DNA of 14,251 bases from Acidobacteriota bacterium (GTDB taxonomy: Bacteria > Acidobacteriota > Terriglobia > Terriglobales > Acidobacteriaceae): contig QHZX01000301.1 in assembly GCA_003224835.1 (NCBI GenBank), positions 1 through 14,251 on the forward strand, given 5' to 3'. The translations under genes were made by a program, and so were the position numbers. Within the stretch, counting starts at the first letter, position 1; each line of letters opens with the position of its first letter. This document shows, piece after piece, positions 1 to 6,097 of this stretch. The notes under the pieces are model-generated. The model was not told the origin of the DNA. It was given only the letters and a program-made list of their open reading frames with translations, and ran no database searches.

Positions 1-2
1 AC

Positions 3-284
3 GCCGAGAAGGCGTTTCAGCAGCTCAGTGATGCTTACGAACGGCTCTACTATACCGGGCTTTTACACGAGCGGCGCGCGAAGGCTCAACTTCGCACCGG
101 ACGTCCAGCACACACCGTGACGGTTTTGCTGGAAGATGCGATGCGCAATTACGAAGAAGCCGAAAGAATCCGCCCCACGGGAAATGACGACGCCATCCTG
201 CGCTGGAACCGCTGCGCCCGCCTGCTGCATTCGAAGCTGGATTCGGAGTGGCACCGTGAGGTTGGGATCGAAATGGGCGAATGA
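3..284 (+). CDS. 3' end of an unknown, helical (TPR-like) protein, partial
   Basis: An open reading frame runs in from the left edge and stops at TGA 282-284, giving the last 93 residues of a protein. The visible part is charged and helix-prone, with pieces such as AFQQLSDAYERLYY, LLEDAMRNYEEAERIRP and ILRWNRCARLLH that look like tetratricopeptide-type helical repeats. No catalytic motif is seen and the N-terminus lies outside the window, so no function is assigned. There is no stop codon in this frame between base 3 and 282, and the composition is protein-like, which is why I prefer it to the antisense frames covering the same bases. The gene ends about 35 bases before the vapBC promoter. 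Confidence 0.7.
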   Translation, partial: AEKAFQQLSDAYERLYYTGLLHERRAKAQLRTGRPAHTVTVLLEDAMRNYEEAERIRPTGNDDAILRWNRCARLLHSKLDSEWHREVGIEMGE

Positions 285-317
285 TAGGCAGATGCGGCAG
301 TAAACCCTACCATTAAT

Positions 318-346
318 TTGACCAATACTTTTGACCATGGTAATAT
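318..346 (+). promoter_or_regulatory. Sigma-70-type promoter of the vapBC operon
   Basis: TTGACC at 318-323 and TAATAT at 341-346 are separated by 17 bases, a near-consensus -35/-10 pair. Transcription would start around 352-355, at or just before the antitoxin start codon (ATG 356, or ATG 350), so the message would be leaderless or nearly so. TGACCA occurs three times in the region (319-324, 332-337, 351-356), which may be part of the recognition pattern for autoregulation. Confidence 0.6.
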
Positions 347-358
347 CTTATGACCATG
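336..358. promoter_or_regulatory. Inverted repeat, candidate VapB/VapBC operator
   Basis: CATGGT (336-341) and ACCATG (353-358) form a perfect 6-base inverted repeat around an 11-base centre. It spans the -10 element and the predicted transcription start and ends in the antitoxin start codon. Antitoxins of the Phd/YefM fold usually repress their own operon by binding such palindromes; that this is the operator is inferred from position. Confidence 0.45.
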
Positions 359-598
359 AGAGAAATCGCGATCTCGGAGTTCAAGGCTAAGTGCCTGGCC
401 ATCGTGGATGAAGTCCAGAAAACCAAACATCGAGTGCGGATCACTAGATTCGGAAAACCAGTGGCTGAATTGGGGCCGCCATCCCCGAGCGACGCTCCAA
501 AGGACTGGATGGGATTCATGAAAGGCAAGATGAAGATTGTCGGCGATATTGTATCTCCGGCCAGCGATCCGGACGATTGGGAGGTCCTGCGGGATTGA
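356..598 (+). CDS. vapB: Phd/YefM-fold antitoxin (VapB-like) of a type II toxin-antitoxin pair
   Basis: The protein is 80 residues from ATG 356, or 82 from ATG 350. It begins REIAISEFKAKCLAIVDEV, followed by VRITRFGKPVAELGP. This is the N-terminal DNA-binding and dimerisation region of Phd/YefM antitoxins. The acidic, tryptophan-bearing tail (DPDDWEVLRD) is the part that usually wraps around and inhibits the toxin. The stop codon TGA (596-598) overlaps the toxin's likely TTG start, as expected for a coupled antitoxin-toxin operon. ATG 356 is preferred because the predicted promoter would start transcription only a few bases upstream, but ATG 350 cannot be excluded. Expected role: neutralises the downstream PIN-domain RNase and represses the operon. 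Confidence 0.85.
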   Translation: MREIAISEFKAKCLAIVDEVQKTKHRVRITRFGKPVAELGPPSPSDAPKDWMGFMKGKMKIVGDIVSPASDPDDWEVLRD

Positions 599-984
599 GA
601 ATTCTTTTGGATACGCACATCTGGCTTTGGAGTATCTACGATCCCAACCGAATCGGGAGGAATTTGCGCTCGGAACTCAAGAATCCAGAGAATGAGCTTT
701 GGCTTTCGCCAATCAGTGCTTGGGAAGCCCTAATCCTCCAACAAAAAGGTCGACTCGAACTCGAGGAAGATGGAACTGCATGGGTGGCCGAGGCTACTGC
801 GATTTTTCGTGAGGCGGTGTTGACACACGAAGTAGTACTTCAGTCGCAAAGCATTCCTCTTTTTCACAAGGATCCCGCTGACCGCTTTCTTGCTGCCACT
901 GCGAAAGTGCTTGGTCTGACCTTGGCCACTGCCGATACGAAGCTGCTCGGCCTCGGGGACATCGCGACTCTAGCCAATCGCTGA
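595..984 (+). CDS. vapC: PIN-domain ribonuclease toxin (VapC family)
   Basis: The 129-residue product has the full PIN nuclease signature: an N-terminal strand RILLDTHIWLW with the first acidic residue, SAWEALILQQKGRL with the conserved Glu, KDPADRFLAATA with the third acid, and LATADTKLL with the fourth. VapC toxins are Mg-dependent RNases that cleave tRNA or rRNA and stop translation; the target here cannot be told. TTG 595 is chosen as the start because it places Met directly before RILLDTH, as in family members, overlaps the vapB stop by four bases (TTGA), and has GGAGG at 580-584 upstream. A longer start at TTG 577 has no good ribosome binding site. All catalytic acids are present, so the toxin should be active. 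Confidence 0.87.
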   Translation: MRILLDTHIWLWSIYDPNRIGRNLRSELKNPENELWLSPISAWEALILQQKGRLELEEDGTAWVAEATAIFREAVLTHEVVLQSQSIPLFHKDPADRFLAATAKVLGLTLATADTKLLGLGDIATLANR

Positions 985-1047
985 AAGCTTTAAGAACAGG
1001 AACATGGTTCCCCCCGCCACTCTGCAGCATCTAATTCTTTAGGTACA

Positions 1048-1075
1048 TTGACTTCCGGTCTTGTTCTACTAAGAT
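1048..1075 (+). promoter_or_regulatory. Probable ssrA promoter
   Basis: TTGACT (1048-1053) and TAAGAT (1070-1075) lie 16 bases apart. Transcription would begin near 1082, giving a short 5' leader of about 28 bases before the mature tmRNA end at 1110, which RNase P would remove. The call rests on element match and position only. Confidence 0.45.
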
Positions 1076-1109
1076 TGGAGGCAGTTCTTTGAATGGTCCA
1101 TCCCAAATT

Positions 1110-1491
1110 GGGGGCGTCACGGTTTCGACGGAGATGCTTGCGGCCAAGAGGCATGCCGGGGTGCACTCACCCGTAATCGAGGGCAAAATGATAATTGCCA
1201 ATCAACAGATGGCATACGCAGCTTAATTAATTAAGTTGCCGTCTTCCGCAGCTTCGCCCGTGGGCTGCGAGCGGACGTCACACAGCGGGCTGCTCTTCCC
1301 GGCTACGTCTGGGCCGGGAGGCTAAGATCTCAGGCTAGCGGCAACCGTTTCTTGTCCGTTCTGAGCGGCGGTCGCGAACGTCTTGGGCTAGGCGGCAACG
1401 CTGAAGGCCTGGGGCATGAACGTGAATAAGCATGTAGTCTCTTGACCAGTAACATTTTCGGACGCGGGTTCGACTCCCGCCGCCTCCACCA
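1110..1491 (+). ncRNA. ssrA: Transfer-messenger RNA (tmRNA)
   Basis: One-piece tmRNA of 382 nt that rescues stalled ribosomes and tags the nascent chain for proteolysis. The 5' end GGGGGCG (1110-1116) pairs with CGCCTCC (1481-1487), including the G3-U wobble that alanyl-tRNA synthetase recognises; A1488 and an encoded CCA (1489-1491) follow. The T-arm is GCGGG-TTCGACT-CCCGC (1464-1480), and the 5' region has the diagnostic CACGGTTTCGACGG. ATGCTT (1134-1139) can pair with AAGCAT (1428-1433) as the long connecting helix. The tag ORF starts at resume codon GCC 1197-1199 and reads ANQQMAYAA, ending at TAA 1224-1226. The hydrophobic, AA-ending tag is the expected protease signal. GC-rich stretches after the ORF fit the pseudoknots. 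Antisense ORFs across this gene are spurious. Confidence 0.97.
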
Positions 1492-1812
1492 ACACCCATC
1501 CTGTTTTCAATAGATAGAAATCCAGATCCCTGCGGCGTACTGTGGCGTGCGCCGAACGGTGTTCGGTTCGATTTGACATCAAAGTTCACCACTCAGCGTC
1601 GGCTAGGCCATAAAAGCATGCAGTAACTAGGTCATAGTTACTGGACGAAATCCTCTTACAGCGATCTAGATCAAGAACTTACAAGTGTGTTACTTACAAC
1701 CTCCATCGTAATCTTGTCGCGTCATCGGGGGAAAGCTATCGTGGCTCAGTTTTTGATAGTGTCTGGCAGCAGTGCCAGTGTTACTGCGCACTCAAGAGCT
1801 TCAGAAACACTT
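1492..1812. other. Intergenic stretch downstream of ssrA with several inverted repeats
   Basis: No convincing gene lies here; an open frame from 1687 continues into the next gene but its first 42 codons do not look like protein. Structure seen: CCGAAC-GGT-GTTCGG (1552-1566), which might weakly end ssrA transcription although no T-run follows; a perfect 9-base inverted repeat CAGTAACTA-GGTCA-TAGTTACTG (1621-1643); and CTGGCA-GCAG-TGCCAG (1763-1778). No repeat of the ssrA 3' end, integrase gene or tRNA was found, so this is not evidently an integration site. Confidence 0.5.
1621..1643. repeat. Perfect 9-bp inverted repeat
   Basis: CAGTAACTA and TAGTTACTG flank a 5-base centre. No T-run follows on either strand, so it is not a standard intrinsic terminator. 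It may be an operator for the downstream secreted-protein gene or an RNA hairpin; the sequence does not decide. Confidence 0.6.
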
Positions 1813-2202
1813 ATGACGTGCGCGAGGAAGACCGGCATCTGCCAAAAGCAGAACTTTGTGAAGAGTGCCACTTTAGCCTTGCTCGTTCTGGCCGCATCGC
1901 TTTCGTCGTGGTCATTAACCGACGTCCCTGGAAACGCGGTGAAGAGTTCCAAGCATTACCGCGAAAGCGGCGTCGGGAATGCCACGGGACGCTCCGGATC
2001 CGCCAATATGTCCGCCCGTGCCCTGCTGGACAAGGACGGCAACACCGTGGTTGAAGTCACTAGCGGCGCGCTCGATTCGAGCAGCACGCCTCCGGGCAGC
2101 TTCCGAAAAGTACAAGTTAAGGCATTGAGCCCCGCGGGGGACGCGCTTTCCGTGGACAACTATTTTCCGCAGGAACCGCACCGATGTGGTGACCGTCGTT
2201 GA
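1813..2202 (+). CDS. N-terminal part of a frameshifted exported CARDB-domain protein
   Basis: This frame encodes a lysine-containing N-terminus followed by a hydrophobic run (SATLALLVLAASLSS), a likely Sec signal peptide, and then a polar, Gly/Ser-rich segment (including ALLDKDGNTVVEVTSG and FRKVQVKALSPAGDAL). It ends in an out-of-character tail (EPHRCGDRR) and stops at TGA 2200-2202. The protein continues naturally in the +1 frame as NRTDVVTVVETVKMRPDL, the beginning of the gene listed at 2186-3352. Removing one T from the TTTT run at 2163-2166 would fuse the two into one protein of 512 residues from ATG 1813. The start is uncertain: ATG 1813 or GTG 1858 both give a signal peptide; neither has a clear ribosome binding site. 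Confidence 0.55.
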   Translation: MTCARKTGICQKQNFVKSATLALLVLAASLSSWSLTDVPGNAVKSSKHYRESGVGNATGRSGSANMSARALLDKDGNTVVEVTSGALDSSSTPPGSFRKVQVKALSPAGDALSVDNYFPQEPHRCGDRR

Positions 2203-3352
2203 AACCGTGAAAATGAGACCTGACCTGGTTGTGGACAAGCTTACTTTCCCAAGTTCTGCCATTGTGAGCCACTCGGTTAACATCAGCGCCACCCTCTGGG
2301 AAGGGAATGGAGACGCTGCAGCCAATACGACATGCGTGCTGGCAATCGATGGCAACAATGTGGATCAGATGAACAATGTCTGGGTGGATGCAGGAGGTAG
2401 CGTGAGCTGCGTGTTTGCTTACACATTTAACGCACCCGGCAACCACACCATTCAGGTGACCGCCGCAAACGTAGTTCCGGGAGACTGGGACACCAGTAAT
2501 AATTCCAGTTCCGGCACGATCAACATCACAAATCCGACTTCCGCCGAAACTGCTTCCGCTTCCTTTGAAGATGACAATGGCGGTTTCCCGTTGAGTCGTA
2601 TCACTACGTCTAAGCAATGGTTGAACGGAAACCTAGTTGTGGATGTTTCGGATACAGAAGGGAAATCCGGGCGGACGCAACTTTCTAATACCAAGTTCTC
2701 CAGCTCCGGCTGCACTGGCCACACGGATGCAGTCCAGTGGCAATTCCCTGTCGGCGTGATGTACTCAGAAACCATGGACGGATTACCTGTGTACTCTGTC
2801 ACCGATGCGGTGATCAGTGGCTATAGCGTTACATTTGCCGGGAACAATTCCCTTCTCTGCCACGGCATTGTTGCACGCGAAGACCGACATTATGGCAGCA
2901 GCAATGCCGGTGATCACTGGAGCTATCTCGAGTCGTCCCAGTTTTACGACAGCGCCGGAAACCTTCTCTCCTCCGCGCAGAGTGTCCAGAACCAGAGATT
3001 TGCTGGGGATGTTACCTATCTCTCGTACGGTTACCAGTGCTACTACTGGAACAACCCAACCCAAACCTGCACCAGTCCAACTGACTATTACGTATGGAAC
3101 AGTCCGTTCCATGATGTTTATGGCACAGTTGTGCCTGTGGGTAGCACCTGGGTACCTAGCGTAGACACTCGGGACGCTGAGGGTGCCACGTTTTCGGGCA
3201 GCATCAGCGTGCCTTTGAGTAGCACGCTTCTGACGAAGAATCAGCCAGAGAGGTGCTTCAACTTCGGCCCGGACAGCGACGGCTTTTACTACCAAAACTG
3301 TTCGTCCTCGAGCAGTGAGTACACGGTTACTAAGGGCTCTGGATCGAACTAA
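2186..3352 (+). CDS. C-terminal part of a frameshifted exported CARDB-domain protein
   Basis: The frame is open from before 2186; GTG 2186 is probably not a natural start. Residues about 11-114 (from RPDLVVDKLTFP to SSSGTINI) resemble a CARDB/APHP-type Ig-like domain, an extracellular adhesive or spacer fold: alternating hydrophobic strands, WVDAGGSVSCVFAYTF, and GNHTIQVTA. The remaining 270 residues are Ser/Thr/Tyr/Asn-rich, with no motif I recognise. Eight cysteines are spread through this half, fitting disulfides in an exported protein. No membrane anchor or sorting signal is visible at the end. The stop TAA (3350-3352) is followed by a strong terminator, so this is the end of a transcription unit. 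Function unknown; extracellular structural or binding role inferred from the domain. Confidence 0.7.
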   Translation: MVTVVETVKMRPDLVVDKLTFPSSAIVSHSVNISATLWEGNGDAAANTTCVLAIDGNNVDQMNNVWVDAGGSVSCVFAYTFNAPGNHTIQVTAANVVPGDWDTSNNSSSGTINITNPTSAETASASFEDDNGGFPLSRITTSKQWLNGNLVVDVSDTEGKSGRTQLSNTKFSSSGCTGHTDAVQWQFPVGVMYSETMDGLPVYSVTDAVISGYSVTFAGNNSLLCHGIVAREDRHYGSSNAGDHWSYLESSQFYDSAGNLLSSAQSVQNQRFAGDVTYLSYGYQCYYWNNPTQTCTSPTDYYVWNSPFHDVYGTVVPVGSTWVPSVDTRDAEGATFSGSISVPLSSTLLTKNQPERCFNFGPDSDGFYYQNCSSSSSEYTVTKGSGSN

Positions 3353-3379
3353 GACAAACTCGTTCAGCTGAACTCTGCT

Positions 3380-3411
3380 CCCCCGGCGTAAATCGCCGGG
3401 GGATTTTTTTT
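3380..3411 (+). terminator. Strong rho-independent terminator
   Basis: CCCCCGGCG (3380-3388), loop TAAAT (3389-3393) and CGCCGGGGG (3394-3402) form a perfect 9-bp GC-rich stem, followed by A and eight T (3404-3411). It lies 28 bases after the stop codon of the CARDB-domain gene and ends that transcript. Confidence 0.95.
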
Positions 3412-3434
3412 GCGCGTGAGCCTTATCGCTGTTT

Positions 3435-3483
3435 TTCGGGCGAGTATGCTGATCTGACTGCAACTCAGCTGTGAGCGCCCGAA
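3435..3483 (+). promoter_or_regulatory. Nested inverted repeat in the leader of the DUF5916 gene
   Basis: TTCGGGCG (3435-3442) can pair with CGCCCGAA (3476-3483), and inside it GCTGA (3448-3452) can pair with TCAGC (3465-3469). The element sits between the upstream terminator and the gene starting at 3536, so it could be a structured 5' leader or an operator. It matches no riboswitch class that I recognise. Confidence 0.35.
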
Positions 3484-3535
3484 GCGCTGCTGTGCTGCCG
3501 GTGCACGGCTAACCATCGCAGAATCCTCACGTCCA

Positions 3536-4732
3536 ATGGTGGTGCTTCGAAAGTGGCCTCGAAACCTGGCAGGTTGCGTTGCAATTGCGCTTTCATTCAC
3601 TATCGCGAGCTTCGGTCAGGCAACGGGCGACAAACCTGAGTCTAAGGAAATACTCCCAGCCGGCACCCGCCCGATTATTAAAATTCCACGAGTCACGCAG
3701 CCGCCAAGGCTGGAAGATTTTGATGGCATGGTTCCAAATGGCGCGGCTGTACAACTGCGGAAGGTCACAAATTTTATCCAGAACAAACCTTCGGATGGAA
3801 AGCCGGCGACGGAGCGGACCGAGGGCTACATGGGCTACGACGACACCAATCTGTATGTCGTCATGGTCTGCTGGGACGACAAGCACGTAGGCGTGCGCGC
3901 GAGTTTGACCCGACGCGAACCCTCGACACCCTTCGATTCCGATGATTACATCGAGTTCACGCTCGACACATTTCAGGACCAACGTCACGCTTTTCTTTTT
4001 GATGTGAATCCGCGCGGTGTCCAGGCAGACGCGCTCTACACCGAAGGCGAGGGCACGGATTATTCGTGGGATACGCTGTGGTATTCGCGCGCTAAGGTCA
4101 GCAAAGATGGGTACGTAATCTGGACGGCAATTCCCTTCCGCAGCCTGCGATTTCATCCCACCGGCGAGAACCATTGGGGAATCATGCTGACCAGGTACAT
4201 TGCGCAGAACAATGAATATGACAACTGGCCGGAGTTGTCGCCCACGATATCTGGCCGCTTAAATCAGGAGGCTACAGCCTCGGGTCTGGAGAACATTTCG
4301 CCCAGCCGGAACATGCAGTTCATTCCTTACGTGGAGTCTCGCACGTTCCGCGGCCTGGATACCCGCGACCCGGCGCAGCCACGGTTCGACTCGGCGAATT
4401 TCCAGGGAAAGGCGGGGTTGGATTCGAAGTTCGTGTTCCACGACAGCCTGGTGCTGGATGCAACGGTGAATCCGGATTTTGCGCAGGTGGAGTCTGATGA
4501 GCCGCAGAACACGATCAACCAGCGATTCGAAGTTTTCTTTCCAGAGAAACGGCCATTTTTCATGGAAAATTCGAATTTCTTCGAAGCACCGCTGATTGCT
4601 GTAGGCTTCCTACAACCGCGTCTGGTTTTTACTCGCCGAATTGCTGATCCGACATTTGGAGTCCGGCTGACTGGCAAGCAAGGTCCCTGGAACCTGGGCT
4701 TCCTTATCGCGAGTCAGTCGCGACCTGGGTGA
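3536..4732 (+). CDS. CBM9-like/DUF5916 outer-membrane protein, N-terminal part of a broken gene
   Basis: The frame encodes 398 residues beginning with a signal peptide (RNLAGCVAIALSFTIASFGQA). Residues about 55-225 form a carbohydrate-binding family 9-like beta-sandwich (GYMGYDDTNLYVVMVCWDD, SDDYIEFTLDTF, GYVIWTAIPFRSLRF). From about 255 the DUF5916 beta-barrel begins, with its hallmark NPDFAQVESDEPQ and FFPEKRPFFMENSNFF. Members are outer-membrane proteins of uncertain substrate, often near peptide or sugar utilisation genes. The frame ends abruptly at TGA 4730-4732 after GFLIASQSRPG. The rest of the barrel is in another frame (to 5840), and the usual linking segment appears to be missing, so this looks like an internal deletion with frameshift. 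ATG 3536 is chosen because it begins the signal peptide; there is no strong ribosome binding site. Confidence 0.8.
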   Translation: MVVLRKWPRNLAGCVAIALSFTIASFGQATGDKPESKEILPAGTRPIIKIPRVTQPPRLEDFDGMVPNGAAVQLRKVTNFIQNKPSDGKPATERTEGYMGYDDTNLYVVMVCWDDKHVGVRASLTRREPSTPFDSDDYIEFTLDTFQDQRHAFLFDVNPRGVQADALYTEGEGTDYSWDTLWYSRAKVSKDGYVIWTAIPFRSLRFHPTGENHWGIMLTRYIAQNNEYDNWPELSPTISGRLNQEATASGLENISPSRNMQFIPYVESRTFRGLDTRDPAQPRFDSANFQGKAGLDSKFVFHDSLVLDATVNPDFAQVESDEPQNTINQRFEVFFPEKRPFFMENSNFFEAPLIAVGFLQPRLVFTRRIADPTFGVRLTGKQGPWNLGFLIASQSRPG

Positions 4733-4751
4733 ACAGTCCAGCGTCGGCGCT

Positions 4752-5840
4752 ATGTTCACCGACCGTGAATTTATGGGCCGGTACAATCGCGCCGGCGGTC
4801 TCGATGGCACGTTCCGGCTCAACAAAAACTGGAATGCCAGCTATCGCGGATACATGAGTTCGACTTTGGACACAGCCGGTTATTCGTTTGGACAGAGCCA
4901 TGACGCAGTCCTAGTCGGCACGGGACGTCGCTTCACATTCGAAACGGAATACCTGGACATCACGCCGAATTTTCTTACGGAAACTGGTTTTGTTCCACGG
5001 GTAGACCAGCGGGCGATCAATCAATATGGACACTTTTACTGGCGGCCTGAGGGCAAGCACCTGGTCTTTCATGGTCTGGAGGAAAACACCACGCAGATGT
5101 GGGACCACCACAATCAAACAGTGCAGCAGGTCGCCAGCGCGGACTATGTATTTGCTTTCCAGCGGAACATTATTGTGGCTCCGATTATTGTCTATCAATC
5201 TGACGTACTGAGGCCGGTCGATTTCTCGGGACTACCAAATAATCGTCAATATACGCAGGGAGGTGGCGGACTTGTGTTTCGTGGCAGCCCATGGCGAATG
5301 TTCAGCTGGAACACGCGATTTTTCCGTCAAGGGGCAGTCGTAGTGGTACCAGCCGCCGGGCAACTGCCGTACACCGGCGATGAAACTGCGCTGTTCCAAA
5401 CCATCGGCATCAAGCCAACCAACCGGTTACAAATCGATAACACATACATTCTGGACCGGGTGGATAACGGGCTGGTGCACCATGCGGTGTTTAACAACCA
5501 CATTGTGAGATCAAAGTGGAATTATCAGTTCAACCCTGAGTTTTCGTTGCGTTTCATCGCACAGTACAACGGTGTGCTCGCAAATCCAACCTACTCTTCG
5601 CTGCAAACCACGAAGAACATGAACTTCGATGTTCTGTTCACCTACTTACTGCATCCCGGCACCGCTGTTTACGTGGGTTATAACTCGAACCTGGAGAACG
5701 TAGATCCGAACCTGTGCGTGCACATGGCGGGGTCTGAGCAGTGCGATCCGAACGGTTCCGGGCTGTTGCGCTCTCCCTCCCGTCTTACCAACGATGGCCG
5801 ACAGCTGTTCGTCAAAATAAGCTATTTGTTCCGAAGATAA
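4752..5840 (+). CDS. DUF5916 beta-barrel, C-terminal part of a broken gene
   Basis: This frame continues the protein starting at 3536. Coding similarity extends upstream of ATG 4752 in this frame, as RVSRDLGEQSSVGA from about 4710, so ATG 4752 is probably an internal methionine rather than a real start. The product has alternating beta-strands with aromatic girdles (NRAGGLDGTFRLNKNWNASYRGYM, RVDQRAINQYGHFYW in shorter pieces; WNYQFNPEFSLRFIAQYNG; TAVYVGYNSNL) and ends LFVKISYLFRR, typical of the end of this barrel family. No signal peptide precedes it, so on its own it would not reach the outer membrane. Together with the N-terminal part the gene spans 2305 bases, which is not a multiple of three. 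Either a pseudogene or a sequence error. Confidence 0.75.
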   Translation: MFTDREFMGRYNRAGGLDGTFRLNKNWNASYRGYMSSTLDTAGYSFGQSHDAVLVGTGRRFTFETEYLDITPNFLTETGFVPRVDQRAINQYGHFYWRPEGKHLVFHGLEENTTQMWDHHNQTVQQVASADYVFAFQRNIIVAPIIVYQSDVLRPVDFSGLPNNRQYTQGGGGLVFRGSPWRMFSWNTRFFRQGAVVVVPAAGQLPYTGDETALFQTIGIKPTNRLQIDNTYILDRVDNGLVHHAVFNNHIVRSKWNYQFNPEFSLRFIAQYNGVLANPTYSSLQTTKNMNFDVLFTYLLHPGTAVYVGYNSNLENVDPNLCVHMAGSEQCDPNGSGLLRSPSRLTNDGRQLFVKISYLFRR

Positions 5841-5901
5841 TGCGAATGTTAGGTTGGGGCGAAATGGCCCATCTTGCACACAAGATGAGGCCCCTCGCAT
5901 T
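5839..5901. repeat. Large hairpin at the end of the DUF5916 gene
   Basis: GGCCCATCTTG (5866-5876), loop CACA (5877-5880) and CAAGATG-A-GGCC (5881-5892) form an 11-bp stem with one bulged A. AATGCGA (5839-5845) and TCGCATT (5895-5901) can close it as an outer 7-bp stem; GGGGC (5856-5860) with GCCCC (5890-5894) is an alternative middle stem. The 5' arm overlaps the stop codon of the DUF5916 gene. No T-run follows on either strand, so it would be a non-canonical terminator, a 3' end stabiliser or part of a structured RNA. Confidence 0.6.
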
Positions 5902-6053
5902 CAGTGGCGCGCTGTGAAGTACCTTTGCCACTCCGCAGCTTGCACTCAAAAATCAACAAATACCGACTTACCAGCGTCGGTTACCGCTCCCAGGTGTGTT
6001 CATCCTCCTGCACAGTAGCTGTCCGTGTAAATACAGGAAATACTGTACGGGAT

Positions 6054-6084
6054 CGAACACAGCACGTATGGCGCTGTAGGTTCG
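6054..6084. repeat. Hairpin beyond the flavoprotein gene
   Basis: CGAACACAGC (6054-6063) pairs with GCTGT-AG-GTTCG (6073-6084) as a 10-bp stem with a two-base bulge and a 9-base loop. It lies 3' of the minus-strand flavoprotein gene (stop at 6098) in the convergent gap, so it could help end that transcript, although no T-run follows it on the minus strand. Confidence 0.4.
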
Positions 6085-6097
6085 TTTCGCGCATTGC

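Noticed and set aside
1461..1491. ssrA 3' end as an integration site with a duplicated att sequence
   Set aside because: No second copy of the last 20-30 bases of ssrA and no integrase or phage gene occur in the window.
1573..1578. Perfect TTGACA as a -35 box for the CARDB-domain gene
   Set aside because: No -10-like hexamer lies 15-19 bases downstream on the plus strand.
1335..1592. Two overlapping minus-strand ORFs opposite the tmRNA 3' half
   Set aside because: They are antisense to ssrA; the GGGSRTR and GVEPASENVTG pieces are the complement of the tRNA-like T-arm and acceptor, a well-known source of false protein calls.
1687..1812. Extension of the CARDB-domain protein to GTG 1687 or GTG 1741
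   Set aside because: The extra residues do not look like a protein and would put the signal peptide about 60 residues inside the chain.
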